Of a DNA stretch of 64,000 bases, positions 46,093 to 58,211 are shown piece after piece; position 1 is the first letter of the stretch, and each line of letters opens with the position of its first letter. Origin of the DNA: Astrothelium macrocarpum (lineage: Eukaryota > Ascomycota > Dothideomycetes > Trypetheliales > Trypetheliaceae). Position numbers and translations under genes: made by a program. The notes beneath the pieces were generated by a model. It saw only the letters and a list, made by a program, of their open reading frames with translations, ran no database searches and was not told where the DNA came from. Location of the stretch: assembly GCA_021030915.1 (NCBI GenBank), contig JAGEMR010000014.1, positions 62,001 to 126,000 on the forward strand. Reading direction: 5' to 3'.

Positions 46093-47783
46093 TCAGTCTA
46101 TTTCAATGCTTTGCCCAACCTCACCATAATGCGTGAAGAAGCTTTCGAACAATTTCACGGCATTTTCAACATCATGCGCTCCACATGTTTCCCTAATGCT
46201 ATGCATGCTCAGTTGGGGATTGCCTAGATCAAGAGTGCGAGCACCGAGTAACGCCGAGAGCTTTGGCTGCAAGGAGATGGTGGTAAGCATCAAATGTAAA
46301 AATTGAAGAACATAGCCTGGGGTTTGATGACAGAACTTACTCCAATAGTACTACCGCAAAGCGAATCATTACGGACCACAAACAACTGCAATGGAACACC
46401 TGTTTCGGATTTGGAAGTGCTTGTCGAAGACTTCTTGGCCCGTCTGGCCACCTCTTGTAACAAAACAATACCTGGCGAGTTCGATGCATAGCGTTGATTT
46501 GCGTTAATCTTGATGGTAGTGCCCTTATTCATCTCAGACCGATGCTCAGATTCGTACTTGGCTGGATAATTTGGGTGCACGGAATGCTCCATATCGGCAG
46601 AAATGAGAAATGACCTTGAGAGCGTTTCTTCGCAGGCCGAAGGACTTGGCTCTCCAAAGCTCTCACCGAACCGTGAGCTGCATAAGCGACTGATGACCGT
46701 AGGAAGGAAATTTGATTCTGCCCCCTGTGCGCTGACGCTGCCAATTTCCTCGTGGTCGAAAAGAGAGATGAGCCGGATGGTTGACTCATCCTCCAAGGAC
46801 TGAGAGGCACTCGATGATTCGATTAGACCCATGACACTACAAAACGACATCATGAGATTATCAAGACGGGCAGAGAATATCAGCTCGTTGTTGATGCCAC
46901 CGATGCATGCTTTTTGTGTATCGTAGAGAACCATCTCAAAGTCCACAATGTCGGATGCTGCTACACCAGCTTCTTTGGCAATGAGCTCGACAAGATATGA
47001 AAGATGGCGTTCTGATGGCGTTTGCAAGGGCTCAAAATTATCGGATGCATCGGATGCTGCTGGCGCCGCTTCTGGCTCTAGTTTTTCATAATCTTTATCC
47101 TCACCCCGTCGATTGAGCTCGGCAGCAACAAGGCCGGCGATTGGAAATAATTGGGACTCCTTGTTGAAGGAGAAGCTCTCTTGGCGATCAAAATGTACGG
47201 CAAGGGTTGGGATTCTTAAGATGGGTCTTGATATGTTGACCAATTTCTGCAGGAAGCCTCCGTCCTTACTCTTGACAATGGCTCGACCTGCAATGCTTAG
47301 GTCACGATCAAACCACGTATGCCAGAGCCCGCCTCCATAAGTCTCGACGCCAACTTGGAGAAAGCCGTCGCTCTGTTTCTTGGAGTTTGGCTTGATTCGA
47401 AGACATGGTGAGTCTGTATGCGCTCCTATCATACTAACACCTGAGCCGGGCTTCCACTTCTTTCCAACAGCAAATGCAATCAACGACGATGCATTGCGCG
47501 TGACAAAGTATTTGCCACCCTGCTTGACGACATTGTGATGCCATGGCTGTTGTTCCTAATAACTCAGATAGTTAGACTTGTGTTGATATCAATTATGTAA
47601 TACTTGCTTTCAGCTGCTCGAACCCGGCTTTCTCGAGCAATTGCTTTGCATTATACACAGCATGATATGCTTCAAACTATCAGCAGAGAAAATCAAAATA
47701 GATTACATTACTGAAAGAAACTTACGAGTTGGACTAGCATTAACAAACTTGAGAAAGTCTTCGGCATATTTAATTGATGCCAT
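46093..47783 (-). CDS. Aspartyl aminopeptidase, M18 family
   Basis: Exons 47783-47726, 47669-47608, 47555-46341, 46266-46093; 502 aa. It is a metallo-aminopeptidase removing N-terminal Asp/Glu; yeast homologues occur in cytosol and vacuole. Zinc-binding and catalytic blocks are intact: GAHTDSP, GGGLWHTWFDRDL, INNELIFSARLDN, LFDHEEIGS, ISADMEHSVHPNY and, after the last splice, LGARTLDLGNPQLSMHSIRE. Intron 2 (47607-47556, 52 nt) begins with GCAAGT: the phase and conserved LK|EQQPW join require a GC donor. Intron 1 uses an acceptor just past a closer AG. The start MASIKYAEDFLKFVN fits the family. Confidence 0.95.
47556..47607 (-). other. GC-AG intron in the aspartyl aminopeptidase gene
   Basis: Donor AAA|GCAAGT, acceptor TTATTAG|GAA. 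The only GT nearby would shift the frame out of the conserved EQQPWHHNVVKQGGKYF block. Confidence 0.8.
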
Positions 47784-48760
47784 GTTTCCTCTATACGATT
47801 GCTACGAACGAACCCAATTGAAGTTTTGGGCAATAGAGAATAGGATAATTGGTTCGGCGACTTTTGCTACATATTCATTAAGAATTCAAGTAAACTCGAA
47901 TGAGAAGTCGTAATTGAGGAACGGGGTAATCTCCGGAAGTTTTGGTTTTTCCCAGTGGCGGTCTAAACAGGCCCAAGCTTCGTGTTGTCGCATGGTAGAT
48001 GAGTGGGCACCAATCGGAAGCGTTAGAGCAAAGAAAAACGATGTATTTACGTTTCAACGCGTCCGCCGCAAACCCCAAGGACGCAACCAGAACTCTGGTC
48101 TCGATTCGCAGCACTTGTTTTGATAGTTACCTAGCTGGGACACTCCAAGCGTCCGGTACCGCGTCGTAGTAGATCTACATGTGCCTTGTTCTTCAGTCCT
48201 CCGCGGCTTCCTCGTCGCCGACAGTTAGTGAAGACTGTTGCAAAATCATCATCAACATTGTTTTCGTCCTTCGTTATTGTTGTAGCAACGCACGTGTCAA
48301 CATGGTGATGAGCGTGACGAGGTGACGAGATTCAGGTGTTGATATGAGTCTTCCTCACAGGGACTAGCGGGGCCAAGAATTTTGTCCCAATTGCACGAAG
48401 ACTCCAAATCCCCTTCAACCCCAGCATTTCGCAGCAACCGCTACCTACTATACCCTCCGCGGCCGTCACTCTCTGTCAATCCAGATTATTTGAAAATCGC
48501 CGCCATCATAAACCCTATCGCTTGCATGCTTGGCTGCCTAATCCACTCCGACTGGGTCCATCGTCGCTCGCGCTCCTCCAAAGGGGGCGGTACGAGACTG
48601 AGTCAATCCAAGGCCTGAGAAACCTTTTCAATTCAAGGGAAGATCCGCAAACGGCTCGATTCACTTTTGTCTCGGGTCGGATTTGGCATCGGGACTTTGA
48701 GCGTCCCAGTGAGATATCTCTAAACAAATCACCCAAGAAGTGACGGCGATTGTCTTCACA
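47784..48760. promoter_or_regulatory. Divergent promoter region of aminopeptidase and Cdh1 genes
   Basis: 977 bp between divergently transcribed genes. The open frames at 48382-48618 and 48515-48736 have no coding signs and probably lie in the leader of the Cdh1 mRNA. No RNA gene recognised. Confidence 0.45.
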
Positions 48761-50728
48761 ATGGCTCCTACAGGAGAATCACCAGAATTCTCAGACATCA
48801 CAAGTCGAGAGCAGAAAAGAGATGGCGCACGTACACCTCCTCTACTATCGCCACCAGAATCCAAAACGCCACCGACTGCAAAAGGAAAACGTCATCTCAG
48901 CGATAACAACATGAACGGCAGTGGAAGAGGCTCAGAAGCTGTGGACGCGAATGCTCTGAGTAAGGCGCTTCGACAATTCGAGGATGCTGGTAGACGAAGA
49001 GAACACACTCCCACTGCAAGTCCCAGTAGGAAGAGGCAAAGAATACAGGGCGATCGGTTTATTAACAATCGAATTGGACAAGATTTACCAGCGAGCTTCA
49101 ACTTAATGCATGACGATGGCTCGCCCGCTACACCCTCCAAATCGGCAAGGAGAACACCCAATCATGAACTCCATTTCCAGCGAAGTGAGTAGATGCGAGA
49201 TTGAATGTTGTCATTCAGACTAACTCTCTGTAGCCGAAGAAGCCAATCGTACGTTTTCGAACGTGTTGAGATCAGAAATGTTTGGCTCCACTGTCCCTCA
49301 AGCAGTGTCACAAGATCTGTCACCGACCGACCGTGACAATTCCTCGAATGGACTCCCGGCACCCAACTTGACACCTTCCACACCTCACAAAAATCTCTTC
49401 ACTTTCTCGGCATCACGACATCAAAGTCTCTCGGGTCACTGGACACCATCAAAGACGCCACATTCACGACATGGACCCAGCTTGGACGCTCGTTCTGAAC
49501 TCTACAGCTTGTCTCCTGTCAAGCTAAATAGCCAACAGATGTTGCTCAGTCCCCGAAAATCACCGCGCGCGGTGCCAAAAGTCCCGTACAAAGTGCTCGA
49601 TGCTCCAGATCTAGCAGATGATTTCTATCTCAACCTTGTGGACTGGGGGAGCCAAAATATATTAGCAGTGGGGCTTGGTGCATGTGTCTACATGTGGAAC
49701 TCGGAAAGTGGGCGGGTGACGAAGTTACTGGAACTTGATCATGAGGACACAGTGACGAGTGTCAGCTGGATCCAAAGGGTAAGTTTACCATACTTATTCC
49801 CGTTACGTATGATGGGCTAAAGCAGGAAAATTAGGGGTCTCATCTTGCTGTTGGTACATCGCGGGGGCTTGTGCAGATCTGGGATGTTGTGCATCCTAGG
49901 CGGCTGCGTGTAATGACAGGACATACCGCGCGAGTGGGAGCTCTCGCGTGGAATGAGCACATTCTGACCTCAGGCTCTCGCGATCGATTAATATATCACC
50001 GCGACGTACGGCAACCTGATCAATGGATGCGAAAGCTGGTTGGCCACAAGCAAGAAGTATGTGGTCTGAAGTGGAATAGTGACGATGGACAGTTGGCAAG
50101 TGGTGGCAATGACAACAAGCTATTTGTGTGGGACAAGCTTGGAACAGAGCCACTGCACAAGTGGAGCGAACATGGCGCGGCTGTCAAGGCAATCGCATGG
50201 AGCCCACACCAACGCGGACTTCTCGCGTCAGGCGGTGGCACTGCAGATCGTCGAATATGTTTTTGGAATACGATTGCGCCTGCGACGTCTTCTGCTGCGG
50301 CAGCAGCAGCTACATATTCATCAACTGCGACTTTTCCCTCGACATTCCTCTCGTCAACGAACGATGCTGCACTCCCAGGAATGACGACACCTGCGAATCC
50401 ATATCTGTTGCGGTCGATCGATACCGGAAGCCAAGTGTGCAATCTTGCTTGGAGCAGAAATTCCAACGAGCTGGTGTCGACTCATGGATATTCTCAAAAC
50501 CAGATCGTGGTATGGAAATATCCGAGCATGCAGCAAGTCGCGTGTCTTACAGGACATACGTACCGTGTGCTCTACCTGGCAATGCGGCCAGATGGCAAAG
50601 TCATTGTGACGGGTGCCGGAGACGAGACATTACGGTTCTGGGACGCGTTCAAGAAGAAAGATTCGAAAGAGAGTGGATCGACAAGCAGTGGGGTTGGTGG
50701 ACTTGGTCGAGAAGGCGTCATTAGGTAA
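48761..50728 (+). CDS. CDH1: APC/C activator Cdh1/Fizzy-related
   Basis: Exons 48761-49184, 49234-49778, 49835-50728; 620 aa. It recruits and activates the anaphase-promoting complex in late mitosis and G1. The C-box DRFINNR (about 98-104) and the C-terminal Ile-Arg tail (GVIR) are both present; these are the two APC/C docking elements. The YKVLDAPDL-x-DDFYLNLVDW segment leads into a seven-blade WD40 propeller (from about residue 240). Many SP/TP sites in the first 200 residues fit CDK phosphorylation. Cdh1 is preferred over Cdc20 because of the long N-terminus and the RVPKVPYKVLDAP-like block. An Ala/Ser/Thr-rich insert (SSAAAAAATYSS) interrupts one blade. Confidence 0.93.
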
Positions 50729-51350
50729 CGCTTTGCCACGCGTTTTATGGTCTTGCGGAACGATTGATGAGTTGCTGAATCGCGGTTGGCATGGCCATGT
50801 CAATGAGAGAGGTTGTGGAGAGTTTTCCGACGGTAGTGGGAGGGTGGCTTTGTCTGCATGCTTGCATTTCGAGCGTTGGTCGTTCACTGGCAGTGACATT
50901 GTAAATCTGGGAGCATTATGCCTGGCGTTGCTGGCGATCCATGCTCGAAACGAGCCGGGGTTATTTGTAAATCAAGCTAGCTCGATGAAATCAGGTTACG
51001 AACTTGCCGTAGCTGAAAATATAAAGGCTCGAGGCGAAAAGGCCAAAAGCAGTAAAGGACATCGTCATGATCTGATTGCAAGGTGATCAAAGCTCAGTGC
51101 TGTCATTCACTGTCAGATCAAGCTCTAAAAGGTAGGCGTATTTTTAATTCTACAGTGCAGTGACATGCGTGGTAAAGAGCTCGCTTCCGCAACCGTAGCA
51201 TGACACCATACAATCACAAGCTTCCATTGCTCCCCGACAGCTTCGACGTCAGCCTTTCATACACTCCACCTTGGTGAAACAACCCTTTTCGCTTCTGCTT
51301 TCTCATTCAAAGATCAATTCAAAAGTCTTGTGCAATGAAAACTTGCCAAT
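50729..51350. other. Intergenic between Cdh1 and the DCAF-type gene
   Basis: An open frame on the plus strand continues through 50613-51086 but is out of frame with Cdh1 and has no domain. The stretch holds the Cdh1 3' UTR and the promoter of the next gene. Confidence 0.45.
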
Positions 51351-54300
51351 ATGAAGTCTCATTTGCTCGACCGTTTAATGAAACGTGAGCTGGGCCACTC
51401 AAGAGACAACTACTCTAACATCCGCGGCTTGTATGGAGACCGGCACTGGGTCGACAACTTGGACATTGTCAACGAGCTCTCTGGCCATTCAGGATGCGTC
51501 AACGCACTGAGGTTTGCTTTTTTTCTTCGAAACACCCTTGAGTAAATGGGTCATGAGGGCTAATGATGTGATATAGTTGGTCGAAGAGCGGAAATCTCCT
51601 CGCCAGTGGATCCGATGATCAATTCGTAAACATTCATGCCTACCTGCCAGAAGGCTCCTGCGATCAGTTTAGTCTTACTACGACCATTTCCACAGGTCAC
51701 ACTGCCAACATCTTTTCTGTCAAGTTCATGCCCCATACAAATGATCGGACATTGGTCACAGCTGCAGGCGACTCTCAAGTACGCATCTTCGATATCGAGT
51801 ACTCGGGACAAGCAGCAAACACGACAAGTGAAGCCCAAGCGGCTCCATCTGGACGACGAAGAGGACGGAAGAGATATGACCAGGCTGTTCGATATCTCAG
51901 CGAAGGCGATACCAATGCTAGAGTATACAGATCACATGGAGATAGGGTAAAGCGCATTGTTACGGAGTCGTCTCCACATCTATTCTTGACATGCTCTGAG
52001 GACGGTGAAGTACGTCAGTGGGATCTTAGGCAACCTTCTTCGGCTTATCCCCCTCCTCGCTTTCGAAGAGGTATGGGTGAACAGTTTGAATCAGACAATG
52101 TACCGCCTCCGCTTATCTCCTACAAGTGTTACGATCTAGACCTGAATACAATTTCATGTTCACCTAGTCAACCACACTATATTGCGCTTGGAGGTAGACA
52201 TCTCCATTGTTTCCTTCATGATCGACGAATGCTTGGCCGCGATCGTCTTAGAGAAAGAGGTGGAGGAATGTCTTCATCTTCGAGCCAATCACCCCGACAA
52301 GACGAACTGATGGGTCAAGCAACCCATTGTGTGCGGAAATTCGCTCCAAATGGCCAACGGAAAATGAAGAAGATGGATAACGGACATATCACAGCGTGCA
52401 AGATAAGTGATGCCTACCCTAATGAAATAGTAGTCAGCTGGTCTGGGGATCACATTTATAATTTCAATCTCGTACACAGTCCAGATGCTGGAGAGGATGA
52501 ACAGCCGGTCGGAAATAATAATAGCAAGCATGCGCCAAAGTCGAAGGAATCCAAGGAGAGGAAGAGGAAGAACAAACCTGGTTCAGCTACATCTCGTGAA
52601 GGTGCATTGAGAGCGACTTCTCAAGCACGCATTGCAGACACAAATGAAGATGGAGCTTCCAGCTCCATGGCTCTTCGAGTGCAATATGGCAATGGCCAGA
52701 GCGAAGACATACCGATCGAGGCACCACGGGCCCGAAGCCCGGATACAGAGGCCAGAGAAGCACTCTTGCCTGAGAATCGCCGACGGAGTTACCGCATCGG
52801 CAAAGGAACTGTCACGCTCCGCAAAAATCTTTTCTCACTCTCCCAAGCAAAAGATGCATCTCCGGTGGACCCCACTGGACATGCTGGCTCGTTCTCTTCT
52901 GTACTTGGACATGCAGCATCGCTTCTTCCAGATATGGACGAGATTATGAAGACATGGCGCTACCCTACGAATCCTCATGAGTTGGACGTTCACTTCCAGA
53001 AAACTCTACAAATGTACAGAGCAGCCGCTTGGCGTTTTGTTCAGGCTTCAGGAACCATTTGCAGAGTGCTTGGCGGACGTCTACAAACAGCTAGTGGTGA
53101 GCAGACTCTGGCTTTTCAACATTTCGCCCAAATACGTCCTGCTCCTAAAGAAGAGCCATTGATTACTCGACGAGAGCGATTTGGATATGACTTCTTAAGA
53201 GCCATCCTGCTCTGGCTTGAGAGCGGAGTAGGAGGACTTTTGCGCGGTTTTTCGGTAACGGAAGCCCCTGGCCATCGCTTTAATCAGGATGCTGGACCTC
53301 GATACCCCGTACCAGAGGATGCTACTGTTGATGCAGTCGACGAGGTACTGATACCTTATCTTCTGAATCTTGCTGATCAGAAACCGATCCTTGACGTTGA
53401 CACTTCTCGATTCGAAGTTGACAAAAAGCGATTTCTCTTTGATTCGGAAGATGCAGCGGTGAAAGCCTTTGCACAAGCTGTGAAAATCCCGTTTGAGGAT
53501 CTCTCTGGTGCGGTACGGCTTGACTTTTCATCAGAATCGCAGCAATCGCATGGCATCGTGGCTCAAGACCGACGTACCACACTCAAGTACTGGGGACTGA
53601 AGGTTGCCCGTGGTGTCCTTATGAATGCTGCAGAGGGAATCAATTTTGCCCGGGTGGATCGCGCATTTGGTGGTCGGGGTATACCCGATTCTGGTATCAG
53701 GGAAGATGAACGGAACTTGCAATTGATGAGTGAAAATATTGATGGAGACGCAGAAGAGGAGACAGTGCGGTCCGTAGAGCTAACTACGACTACCACTGAC
53801 CAGAGTAGCGCATCGGGGATGCCGATGCCTCCAGAAGTTACAGATTCCGAAACAGAAGAGCCTCTTCATAAACGGCAAGCTTTCGTATCCGACGACCCAG
53901 TTGAGCGCGAGAGCACCGCTCACTCTAGAGACAGCGATGGTACCGGCGAGGATGGAAATGAGGATGGAAATGAGGATGTAGTGGTGGAAGATTCAGAGGA
54001 AGATACCTCCATGGCCGACAGGGAGAGTGAAGATGAAGAAGATGAGGAAGGAGATGATGATGAAGATCCCAGCGGGCTGGGTAGCATGTTCTCAAGCGGT
54101 CCTTTCTTACGGCGTTCAGCTTTCAACAGACGAGCCATGCGAGAGCAGGTCGAGCAAGTCGTGCCCTGTTCATCTCATACTCGCGTCTACAAAGGACACT
54201 GCAATGTTCGAACAGTCAAGGATGTCAATTTCTTTGGTCTTCAGGACGAATACGTCGTCAGCGGAAGCGACAGTGGTCACGTCTTTATTTGGGAGAACAA

Positions 54301-55022
54301 AACCGGGCAACTGGTTAATATCTTGGAGGGCGATGGCGAAGTTGTCAATGTTATTCAAGGTAAATGGCCATACTAAACTTTGTACTGCGATTCGTACTTC
54401 AACTAATATTTTAAACAGGTCATCCCTACGAACCGATGTTAGCGGTCTCAGGCATCGACCATACCATCAAGATCTTCTCCGCTGACAGCCGTGCCCGAGA
54501 ACTTGCATGCAAGGGCATCGGTGTCTCAGCTTCGGATGTGTCGACATTCTCGTCCATTAACTTTGGCAGCAGACTCTCGCAGCGGAGACCAATTCAACCA
54601 TCGGACGAGCCAACGTCAGAGCCAGCTTTCCCTCTTCAACCAGTTCGTGCAGATGAGGGCTTTGACGATAACAGTGAAAGCGATTGGGAGGATGGCGATG
54701 CTACGATCGCCCCGAACGGGCTTCCTAGTAGGAAAAGAATGCATCAAGAATACGAAATCACGTCGCAGAATGATAATGATCGGCAGGGAGGAAATCAGGA
54801 CGTTTACATCACGGTAAGGCGCATGACTATCAGGCGTGTAGACCCACGCTCGGTGGCAATTATCCTCCATGGCTAATGGGTCTGTATTTACAGAGATCGA
54901 TGCTAAGCCTCTTGGCCCAACGTATCCGAGAGCGTCAGGAAGCGGGCGGTGGAGGGGGCGGAGGTCAAGGTGGGGAGGGGAATGATACGATTGTCATTAG
55001 TGATGAGTGTAATGTATGTTGA
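51351..55022 (+). CDS. DCAF-type WD40 protein (DCAF6/DCAF8/WDTC1 family)
   Basis: Exons 51351-51511, 51577-54359, 54419-54813, 54894-55022; 1155 aa. It is probably a substrate receptor of the CUL4-DDB1 ubiquitin ligase. N-terminal WD repeats are clear: HSGCVNALSWSKSGNLLASGSDD, GHTANIFSVKFMPH, then HGDRVKRIV with the DDB1-binding-type box VRQWDLR. A long disordered, charged middle follows. There is a helical block around 540-720, an acidic stretch (SEDEEDEEGDDDEDP, about 890), and then two closing repeats (VYKGHCNVRTVKDVNF and MLAVSGIDHTIKIF). This split-propeller layout is typical of the family. A further short intron near the end (GTATGT at 55014, CACAG before 55063) could change the last residues to CNVM with a stop at 55069-55071. 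Confidence 0.88.
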
Positions 55023-55232
55023 TCTGCACTTGCTTCACAATCGTTGCTCACTGCGTGCACAGGTTATGTGATGTCCTTCGAGTGCAGTCTTGAAAGTGCC
55101 CCGGGCTTAGATGATTTCGGTGGATGAGAGGCTCGAAGATGCACGTTGCCTCCTATATTTACGGTCATGCCTACCTATGAATGCATATCTGGCGTTTGCT
55201 CTGATTCCCGAGGACAGTGCTCATCAACACTG

Positions 55233-55366
55233 GTCTGTCCCAATCCGCAGAATGATCTTCGATGGCCTTGCAGTTGGGCCGAAATGATAATAATGATGCA
55301 TCTGCTCGATATTGACTTGATAGTTAGCAAATTGCATGAACTATTCTATTGCCCTCAAAAGAGGCG
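55233..55366 (+). repeat. Diverged direct repeat, copy 1
   Basis: About 130 bp similar to 58829-58950. The shared core includes ATGCATCTGCTCGA followed by ATAGTTAGCAAATTGCAT; flanking similarity includes GGTCT-x2-CCCAAT and CAGAATG. Same orientation, 3.6 kb apart. Confidence 0.7.
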
Positions 55367-56392
55367 ACGTGGGAATTCGACGTCCGTTCTAGCCTAACTC
55401 GCTGCTAATTCAGCTTGCCCGAATCGTCAAAGTCCAAGACGTGTGGTTAGGAACTCACGCCCTCTCGCTCTCTTGCAATGCTCGCGTGTACATTTGCTTT
55501 GCATCTTCTATATAAAATTCATTCAATGCCGCCTTCTTCCACCCAACCTTCTTCAGCCAGGTGAAAACATCAAACTGAATGTTGAGAGAGACGATGCTGG
55601 GTGATCCATGGTAAACGCGCTTCTTCGCCCGAAACCAATTGATTCGATACCTTTGAGTGCTGACCATGCTAGTTCCACATCCCTCTCTCTGTTTGGAACA
55701 ACATAGCCGTGCGTACGATGCCCTCCATTCTCTATCCTAGTGCCTCAAACGGTCGAACTGCCCAGGCAGCGGAATTTCTTCGGGTCCACAAAAGGGGCTA
55801 CGAATTTGATCAGTAAACACTATGAAATCGTAATTTCGGACTCGAACGGTTTTAGATCAGCCTCAAGATGGCTGGGAATAGTGGATAGTTGCGGATGATA
55901 CCACGACAATCCGAGAATCTCCGACAACTCCGATCTCGGAGCAATCAATATCTAGGAATTCCTTTTACACCCACCCCACGGCTAGTTCATTGTGACCACG
56001 CAGATCTCATACGTGGACGAGGACATGCGGCCATGGTACTAAAAATGATTGCTTACATCTGGAATGAATCCTGGTGCCCCTTTACCTGGGGTACGGCTGG
56101 AGCATACCTTTCCCAGATCTCGGCAGCAACGTTTTCGGAGTATCTTCCGATCGTTGTGAGCTGCGAAAGCTGCAATAGATCAACCCCTCCGCTAACGACA
56201 AACGAAGACCGCACTCTTTACTTGATATGACAGCTCTCGTTGGAACGTATCAAGAAGCAGAATAAGCTGTCCGAGGGTGGCCCTGAATGATTTTTCCGAT
56301 TGATGAAGACCAACTTCGATTCACGCAAGCGGTGTTGGTTGCGGGCTCTGATGAAAGGATATATGAAACGTTGCAGTGGTGCCTCATTCACC

Positions 56393-56469
56393 AGCGCTGC
56401 TCCATTCCCAGCGCTGTTCCACTCCCCAACGCTGTTCCATTCCCCAACCCCAACGCTGCTCCATTCCCG
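56393..56469. repeat. 18-bp minisatellite-like tandem repeat
   Basis: Unit approximately GCTGTTCCATTCCCCAAC, about four imperfect copies; the last has an extra CCCCAA. Within a plus-strand open frame it reads as Ala-Val-Pro-Phe-Pro-Asn-type repeats, but no gene is supported here. Confidence 0.75.
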
Positions 56470-56767
56470 GTGAGTCAAAGCTCATTCCTCAATGACCCTC
56501 CATTCTTTAGGCTTTGCACTGCTTCAATTTTCACGTGTGATGTCTGTAGTTATAAAAATACCGGAATGATGTAGTGGCCATCACTCGTTATCAAAACATC
56601 TCACCTTGACCAACTACACCCGAGTCCGACAAGTGGAACTTACAATAAAGCGCTTTGTCGCCTAATCGCACTTTGTTTTTTTCTCTCTATCTGCCAAGTC
56701 TGATCAAAACGTTTGACACCAATCGCAAACCAGATTCCTTGCCTACAAATACTCTCGTTAGCTAATA

Positions 56768-58211
56768 ATGTCGCCTTCTTCCACTCAAAATTTCCTTTCT
56801 CCTTCCCCCAATCAAGATCCCAATTCTATTTCTCCCAATCAGAATCGTCAATCGGTTCAGACATCTTCACTTTTCCCATATATACCTGAACCTTCCGTGC
56901 CCATATCAGGGACCACGAACTCCGTGTTCGGGGGTCCTTGTATCCACAAGGAAGGAAATACACAACAGTGGTCATGGCGCTACCCAGTAAGAGATGATGG
57001 ACAGCTTGGGATTCCTGACGTCCCCCGGGGGTTGGACACAATCAGGAATGCCGAAGAATCCTTTCAGCATGTAAGTCCCGCCGAATCGTCAGTGGGTGAA
57101 ATGTCGCTCGCGACCGCGAGACATATAGCTGCCACAGGTCTCATAGGGAGGACCCCATACCATTCCAAGCATTTGCAGCCCGCCAAAAATCCATTATGAA
57201 ATATTTCCCAGGGTTTTCTTGTTTATTGTCGATGAGGGTCTCTCTACGAAGCATATGACAATTATGCCTTCACGGTCACGGATGACATTTCTTATTGCAA
57301 CCACTGGTGATCTAGTCTATCTTGATTATTAGCTAATATAAATCTCCTAGGCAATGACTCGTTTCGCATCTTACAGCCTGTCAGCATGCATACTTAAGGT
57401 GACAAGCTCAAACGTGGCAACCAAACTCTCCGGTGTCTGGATAAGAGGCGCGAATCGTGATGTTGTTTTAACCGTCTCACATTTTTGTAAGAAATCGGCC
57501 AACGCCTCAAATACGACTGCTGAAGCTTTTACAACTGAATATGGAGATGTGTATCCAACCAAACCCATAAAGTGTGAACTCTTCTACGACTTCAATGATC
57601 CTGGTGGAACAGAAGACTTCGCAATTTTTGTGCCATGCAGCGGTGGAGACGTTCGGAGTCCTATCCAATCTCTTCATCCAGCAACGATGATCCTTCCTGA
57701 TGCAACATCGCTTGACACATCGTCGTTTTCTGATGTGGCCATCTCATTTGGTTACAGTTTGATGCCTTTAGAATCAAAAGCGACCCACCCGAACATTAAC
57801 GTTTCCGATTGTGCTTGCCTCCGTTGCTGGTACGGAAGTGCAAATTCAATGTGCCAGAACTTTTGCAAAAGTTTGGAAATGCCGGGCCCTGAGATCCTTA
57901 CACCGGATCAACGATCAATAGGTGTTGGTAGATGGATGCCAACACAAAATCGACAGCAGTTTTACCATACGATTACCGGCTGGTACGGAATATCGGGCGC
58001 AGGAATATACATACAAGACGACCGGGGAGAAGCTCGTCTTATTGCTCTCTGTAAGCTCTGTTGTTAAGCATGTTGTCATTGTATTCAACTTACGATTTCT
58101 ACAGTCCAATGCGGGATCTTCAAAGGTTCAGATGTGGATAAGAACGGCGCTGTTGTTATACCGAGCAAAGTTCTTGAACGCCTTGGCGAAGCAGGCAGAG
58201 CGCAACTATAA
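56768..58211 (+). CDS. Trypsin-like (chymotrypsin-fold) protein, intracellular, function unknown
   Basis: Proposed exons 56768-57070, 57351-58050, 58105-58211; 369 aa. The last join (GCTCTCT|GTAAGC ... ACAG|TC) is strong. The first (280-nt intron, GTAAGT donor, GCTAAT branch, CCTAG acceptor) keeps frame but is less sure; otherwise translation starts at 57354. Residues 1-100 are Ser/Pro/Asn-rich. The rest shows a serine-protease pattern: VLTVSHFC (His145, as in TAAHC), EDFAIF (Asp190) and GISGAGI (Ser316). The His-Asp spacing of 45 equals that of chymotrypsin. There is no signal peptide. GISGAG differs from GDSGGP, so activity is uncertain. Similar small trypsin-like modules occur in fungal proteins of unknown role. 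Confidence 0.62.

Larger units (their letters stand above)
55023..56767. other. Accessory-looking intergenic stretch, 1.75 kb
   Basis: Short ORFs only, for example 55667-55455 (-), which I do not recognise. It contains one copy of a sequence repeated at 58.8 kb and a minisatellite near 56.4 kb, both listed separately. The last ~200 bp is the promoter of the trypsin-like gene. Confidence 0.45.

Noticed and set aside
55455..55667. 70-codon minus-strand ORF in the accessory stretch
   Set aside because: Its product has a plausible amino-acid mix, but I recognise no family and see no splice partners; too weak to call a gene.
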